NCBI GenBank assembly: GCA_015229005.1
Contig: JADGCL010000009.1
Coordinates: forward strand, 1 to 58,417
Source of the DNA: Magnetococcales bacterium
GTDB lineage: Bacteria > Pseudomonadota > Magnetococcia > Magnetococcales > JADGCL01
Direction of reading: 5' to 3'
Length of the DNA stretch: 58,417 bases
A program made the position numbers and the translations under genes. Of the stretch, positions 54,412 to 58,417 are shown piece after piece; the first letter of the stretch is position 1, and each line of letters starts with the position of its first letter. The notes beneath the pieces are model-generated. The model searched no databases. It saw nothing but the letters and a program-made list of their open reading frames with translations, and was not told the DNA's origin.

Positions 54412-55990
54412 GTCCTCCCCCAGCCACCCCAGGATGTCCGACAGGCACCCCCTCCCCCGGCCCGAACCAAGCATTCAGCTCCCGAAGCAAGGCCTCCCAC
54501 ATCGGTCCCCTGTCCCCCGCCTCCCCGTGTTCCCACATGGAGCCGTAGTTCAACGCAAACCCCTCCTCCCAGACCAGGGCGATATAAGCCAAGGTCCGGA
54601 GTTCGTTCTCCGGACGCTGCGGCTCGAACCCAAGGATATGCTCCCGGATCACCCCCCCAAGGAGGGTGAAATCCGTACAGCGGCGCACCTGCGGAAAAAG
54701 CAGAGATAGCGCCATATTGCCCAACTGGATCGCCGGCTTGTTGAGAAAAACCGCCTCCATGAGGGCCGTCCCCGAAAGTGAGACCACCCCGACCGACCGC
54801 CGCAACAGCTCCTCCGCAGGCGTCCGGTAATCCACCAGCTTGACGTTGGCCTGATGCTGCAACTTGAACAGATACCCCGGCGTCCGTTTGTCCGCCATCG
54901 CCGGATGGTCCTTGACCACAAGAGTCAGATCATCCGGCAGGGCCATCGCCGTGAGCCGGGCCGCCTCCAACTGGTTGTTGAAAAACGGCGCCACCACATC
55001 GGTCGACTGTTCCGGCTGGACCTGGAGCGGAAAAAAAAGGAACCGCTCGGGAACGGGATCGTAGACCCGCGTCATCGCATGCCGCTGGTAACGATAGCTC
55101 GCCCAACGATCCCGGATTCTGACCCAAGGCGGGGCATTGTCGATCGTCACCACCTGCCCGCGCTTCGCCCGATGTTTCCGATAGAAGCGCCGGCGTAAAG
55201 CCAGCTCCCCCATCTTGAGATAGTACCGGGGATCGACCAAACCCCACCAGGAACGCCCCGGAACGACCGTCCGCAAAAAATCTTCCGGTTTGATGAACTC
55301 CCGGCGGAACTTCTCCAGATAGGCACGGGCCTCGGCCAAATGGGCAAGCCCGGAAAGATCCGCATCGGTCACCGCCGCCATCCGCCGGTGCAGGAGTCCC
55401 CCGGCCAGATCCCCGTCCTCAACCCAGATGTTGCGCCCGGAAACCTTGGAATCGGTCGGCCAGCGGACAAAAATCCCCCGCTTCTTGGCCAGGGCGATGG
55501 TCAGCAAATGCGGCAGGGAGACGGCGTTGGGCAGGATGATGACCTCGGGATCGAACTCGTCCAGCATCTGCCGCACCAACCGGTAGGTCACGCGAACGAC
55601 CTTGACGATCTCCGCGTCACTCACCGACTGCGTGAAAGCGTAGTAGTACTTCCGCCGGTAATCCTTGACCAGGGTCCGCAGCGACTGCACCAGCGGCCAG
55701 ATCGAATCCACCCCGACCTCGCGGCAGATCTCCCCCAGAGTGGTGGCATCACCATCCAGAAACCGATCCGGATCATTCAGATAGTCGTCCCAATACCAGT
55801 ACCGCTCGAAAGGGACCCGATCCTGGGCCAGAAGATGGGCCAAGGCCGTGTTCCGGATCACGAGAGCCGCAAACCGGCTCCCCGGCCAGGTCGCGGCCAG
55901 ACGCTCGCAGAGATACTGGCCAAAGAGAATACCCCAGTTCCTCTGGTAGAAGATCAGGACCCGCCGCCCCTCTCCGCCCGCATCCCGCAC
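54401..55990 (-). CDS. Capsule polysaccharide-type transferase (surface carbohydrate biosynthesis protein)
   Basis: A 529-aa soluble protein from GTG 55990 (GAGG eight bases before). The N-terminal part has VLIFYQRNWGILFGQYLCERLAATW. The C-terminal part (about 335-470) resembles the KpsS/capsule biosynthesis GT-B fold: FLFFPLQVQPEQSTDVVAPFFNNQLEAARLTAM, LTLVVKDHPAM, VKLVDYRTPAEELLRRSVGVVSLSGTALMEAVFLNKPAIQLG. Donor and acceptor are unknown. It starts nine bases after its upstream neighbour's stop and overlaps the MBOAT gene at its end, so it is part of one operon. Confidence 0.78.
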   Translation of the reverse strand: MRDAGGEGRRVLIFYQRNWGILFGQYLCERLAATWPGSRFAALVIRNTALAHLLAQDRVPFERYWYWDDYLNDPDRFLDGDATTLGEICREVGVDSIWPLVQSLRTLVKDYRRKYYYAFTQSVSDAEIVKVVRVTYRLVRQMLDEFDPEVIILPNAVSLPHLLTIALAKKRGIFVRWPTDSKVSGRNIWVEDGDLAGGLLHRRMAAVTDADLSGLAHLAEARAYLEKFRREFIKPEDFLRTVVPGRSWWGLVDPRYYLKMGELALRRRFYRKHRAKRGQVVTIDNAPPWVRIRDRWASYRYQRHAMTRVYDPVPERFLFFPLQVQPEQSTDVVAPFFNNQLEAARLTAMALPDDLTLVVKDHPAMADKRTPGYLFKLQHQANVKLVDYRTPAEELLRRSVGVVSLSGTALMEAVFLNKPAIQLGNMALSLLFPQVRRCTDFTLLGGVIREHILGFEPQRPENELRTLAYIALVWEEGFALNYGSMWEHGEAGDRGPMWEALLRELNAWFGPGEGVPVGHPGVAGGGRAF

Positions 55991-55999
55991 CGATTCACC

Positions 56000-57370
56000 T
56001 CACCCGCCAGCCGGCCATACTGAATTCATCCCCTCCACCACCGCCGCAAGCCCCCCCTCCCCATCCTCGACCACCGCCGCAAGCCCCTTCGCCACCCAGG
56101 CCATGGCGTACTCGTGGACCGCCTCCAGAGGCAACTGGTAACGATCCGCCACCGCAAGCAGTCCCGTCTTCCCGTCCAGGTGACGCGGCAGGCCATTCAT
56201 CAGGAGGTTCCACCGGACCTCCTCCGGCCCGTGCGGTCGCCGCTCGACCCCCGGCGCTATCGCCCGCCGATAGAGATCGTAACGCGGATGCGAAAGACTC
56301 ACCAGCCCGCGGAAGCAGCGCTTCAGGCAACGATCCCGCTCCAGGGTCCGGGCGATCCCCAGGGCCGCCTCCAGGGTATCCTCAAGGGACTCCGTCGAAA
56401 GGGTCTCGGGGCGGTCGGCATCGGTATGATAGGCCGCAAAGGGAAAGCGCGTCAGACTGATGCTGGGAATCTCGTAGGGGGGAGCCTCGAAAACCACCTC
56501 GTCGTTGCCATAAAGCGTGCGAAACGGGCCACTCACATACTCGCCGTAGCGATGCCGGAAGAGGTGATGCGCCGCCCGGTCGAGGCGGGAATCTCCGGTG
56601 AAACTCTCCTGGAGCTTGAGCTCTCCCGCATTCCCCACCGACTTGAGCATGACCGCCCCGGCGAGAGTCGCCGCCTCCTCGGGGGCGAGGCCGTCAAGCC
56701 AGAATACGGTGCCGATCAGCTCCGGGGCAATGAGCAGGCGATACCCGAAACGCCGCTCCTCCCACTCCCGCAAGCGCTGCATCAAGTGAATCCCGACCGC
56801 ACAGCCGGAGATGTCGTCGTTGGCCTGAAAGGGATGACAGTTGTGGGCATTGAACAGCAGGGTCCGCCCGCTCTTCCCGGGCAGATGGTAATCCAACACC
56901 TTCATCGTCCCCGCCGTCACCTCGGTCACGATCTCGACCTCGTACTCCCCGGGTTCGAGGGCCATGAAGAGCCTCTTGGGAACGCAGAAACCCCACCCCT
57001 TTTCCAAAGGCCGGTAGAGAATGGTCCAATGGTAGACAATCGCCTCGGGATCGACCTCGCTATAAAAGAGATGCCGCCGCAACTCCTCCAGCCCGACCCG
57101 CCCGGAGAACGGGGAGGACTGGGCGATCACCCCGAGGGGCGAGGCGGTACCATCGTAGATCAACCGACCATCCTTGCGGATCGAGGCCGCCACCACCCGC
57201 GAGGGGTGCGGGATGGTCCAGCCGTTCAGGACCGACCCGGAGGGATATTCGTGGACCGTGAAGGGAAGTTCCCGCAAAAAGGCCGCGACCGCCGCGTCAT
57301 TGCCCTCCCCGGTCACCGAATAGGCGAAAGGATAGAGCCGGCGCACGGTATCGAGAATGGAGGTCGTCAT
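56000..57370 (-). CDS. Aminopeptidase-fold protein with DUF2172/DUF4910 and winged-helix-type C-terminus
   Basis: A 456-aa protein from ATG 57370, overlapping the upstream stop by four bases. Residues include MTTSILDTVRRLYPFAYSVTG at the start, FNAHNCHPFQANDDISGC with a zinc-binding His/Asp arrangement of M28 peptidases, LLIAPELIGTVFWL, and SISLTRFPFAAYHTDADRPETL with a further Asp/His. The C-terminus (about 385-445) looks like a winged-helix domain. Members are frequent in surface-glycan loci of bacteria and seem to be enzymes acting on glycan intermediates rather than on peptides; this role is inferred. Active-site residues look complete. Confidence 0.78.
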   Translation of the reverse strand: MTTSILDTVRRLYPFAYSVTGEGNDAAVAAFLRELPFTVHEYPSGSVLNGWTIPHPSRVVAASIRKDGRLIYDGTASPLGVIAQSSPFSGRVGLEELRRHLFYSEVDPEAIVYHWTILYRPLEKGWGFCVPKRLFMALEPGEYEVEIVTEVTAGTMKVLDYHLPGKSGRTLLFNAHNCHPFQANDDISGCAVGIHLMQRLREWEERRFGYRLLIAPELIGTVFWLDGLAPEEAATLAGAVMLKSVGNAGELKLQESFTGDSRLDRAAHHLFRHRYGEYVSGPFRTLYGNDEVVFEAPPYEIPSISLTRFPFAAYHTDADRPETLSTESLEDTLEAALGIARTLERDRCLKRCFRGLVSLSHPRYDLYRRAIAPGVERRPHGPEEVRWNLLMNGLPRHLDGKTGLLAVADRYQLPLEAVHEYAMAWVAKGLAAVVEDGEGGLAAVVEGMNSVWPAGG

Positions 57371-58399
57371 CCCCGGATCCTCACCCCCGCCCCATCCAGT
57401 ACAGGGCGGAAAGCCCGGGCCCGCTCCAACCACTCCGCCGGGGTATGGAGCCGGCGCCCCTCGCGAAACCCCGGCAACAGATCGGCGCCCTCCTCCCCAT
57501 GCGCCGCCCCCACCACCAGGATCCCCCCCCGCACCCCGATCCAGGCCCCCGCCGCATCGCGTCGCAGCACCAGCCCGGCAACAAAGGGATGGGTCGCCCC
57601 TTCACAACGCTCCAGGCGTACCTCGCGCAAATGGACCACCTGCCCTTCCAGAAAGGTCATCGCCCCCGGATACGGATCGTCGAAGGCGGCACAAAAGCGC
57701 TCGATCTCCTCACCCGACCAATCCCAATCGATGTAGCCGTTTTCCCGGGTCAGGAGCCGCGGAAAATAGAGACGAAACGGATCCAGCGACGCATACGGCA
57801 GGGGTTCGAAGGGAAGGTCGGCCACCATGTCGGCGATCGCCCGATCGAGAAACCGAACCGCCTCCTCGTGGTTGCCACGGAAGTAGTCCCGGGGCAGTCG
57901 CACCCCGACCGGGAGGAGATAGCGGTGGGACCGCAGGATCGGACCACGATCCACCTCCACGGTGATCTCCTGGAGAAAACAGCCGCCGCTCCGGTCGCCG
58001 TTGAGAATCTGCCAGGTGTAGTGGGCCCCACCCAGATAGCGGGGGAGCGGGATCCCGTTGAAATTAATCATTCCCAAGGGAAATGCGGCGATGACGGCTT
58101 CTGTAAAGATCCAGGCCGGGCCAAAACAGAGGGCCAGGGTCGGCTCGCCCTGGATCAAGGCCCCCAATCCATCCCAGCGGTTGATCGCTTCGACCACATG
58201 GCAGGAAAACCCCTCCCTCCGGAGGAAGTCGCCGAGGACCCCGCCTCCCAACGGCAGCTCCTCTCCAGCGTGACGCGGCGCCAGGACGATCTCCACCCGC
58301 CGCCCCACCCGCCGCCACTCCCGGGCAGCATGCAACAGGAGATCGCCCCCCCCCCACCAGGACCACCCGCCGGACATCCCCGAAGCGTCGCTCGTCCAC
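57367..58399 (-). CDS. Formyltransferase-family protein, frame interrupted at a G10 tract
   Basis: The main frame runs 57367-58377 (336 aa). It shows LALCFGPAWIFTEAVIAAFPLGMINFNGIPLPRYLGGAHYTWQILNGDRSGGCFLQEI, matching formyltransferases that use 10-formyltetrahydrofolate, here probably formylating an amino sugar of the surface glycan. The expected first strand, RRVVLVGGG followed by DLLLHAAREW, is split over two frames at the run of ten G (58346-58355). One G fewer would join a GTG start at 58399, which has GGAGG five bases upstream, to the rest. As written, translation could begin at ATG 58377 in the downstream frame. Another G8 tract lies inside the gene (57533-57540). Confidence 0.75.
58346..58355 (-). 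repeat. Homopolymer of ten G (minus strand) near the formyltransferase start
   Basis: The run G10 on the minus strand (C10 on the plus strand) is the longest homopolymer of its type noticed in the window. It sits at the codons for the glycine-rich loop of the Rossmann fold. Nine G would keep the frame; ten shift it by one. Confidence 0.9.
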
Positions 58400-58417
58400 T
58401 CGCCCCTCCCCCGACTA

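Overview
The window is a GC-rich chromosomal segment from a Gram-negative proteobacterium. The evidence is the divergent lpoA/rsmI pair followed by a dolP-like BON lipoprotein, a UbiC-type chorismate lyase, several lipoproteins with lipoboxes, NtrC/sigma-54 regulation, and an oxidative-type DsrC with DsrMK. The gene mix (DsrC/DsrMK, TauE/SafE exporter, NhaD antiporter, glycogen metabolism, c-di-GMP and two-component signalling, nonulosonate-type surface sugar genes) fits an aquatic, possibly sulfur-metabolising organism such as a gammaproteobacterium or a Magnetococcia-like lineage. The lineage cannot be fixed from this sequence alone. No phage, CRISPR array, intact insertion sequence or rRNA operon was seen. 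The only mobile-element traces are a MITE-like repeat and an Rpn-family fragment.

Layout. 1-3.5 kb: tRNA-Val(GAC), a YbjN-type protein, a secreted PPC-like domain protein and a secreted HELSH-type zinc peptidase. 3.8-9.7 kb: bipA, ubiC, then a coupled run rsmE-apbE-NusG_II protein-Gx transporter. 9.7-13.1 kb: DUF1640 coiled-coil protein, methyltransferase, cNMP-binding protein and NhaD antiporter. 13.4-20.4 kb (minus strand): a signalling and transport module, HD-GYP protein, histidine kinase and sigma-54 response regulator, followed by a small membrane protein, TauE/SafE exporter and universal stress protein. A sigma-54 promoter and three TTGC-N5-GCAA palindromes lie between the regulator and its presumed target operon. 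20.5-27.5 kb: RelA/SpoT-domain protein, lpoA, rsmI, dolP-like gene with a GMGQGM repeat tail, and a GlcD-like flavoprotein. 27.5-33.8 kb: trpE, [2Fe-2S] ferredoxin, dsrC-dsrM-dsrK, rph and an Rpn fragment. 33.8-44.2 kb: glycogen cluster malQ-glgX-glgP-glgA (minus) and glgC (plus). 44.3-47.9 kb: hybrid histidine kinase and a cation/proton antiporter. 47.9 kb to the end (minus): a surface-glycan locus.

How the genes work together. The glycogen genes cover ADP-glucose synthesis, polymerisation, phosphorolysis, debranching and maltodextrin disproportionation; no branching enzyme gene is in the window. The kinase/regulator pair most likely switches on the small membrane protein/TauE/USP operon through the palindromes. 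DsrC with DsrMK links a protein trisulfide/dithiol carrier to the quinone pool. The terminal glycan locus combines a NeuB-type synthase, a polytopic GT2, a B12-binding radical SAM enzyme, an SGNH/MBOAT O-acylation pair, a capsule-like transferase, an aminopeptidase-fold protein and a formyltransferase. The formyltransferase reading frame is interrupted at a run of ten G residues near its start, which makes it a candidate for phase variation or a sequencing error.
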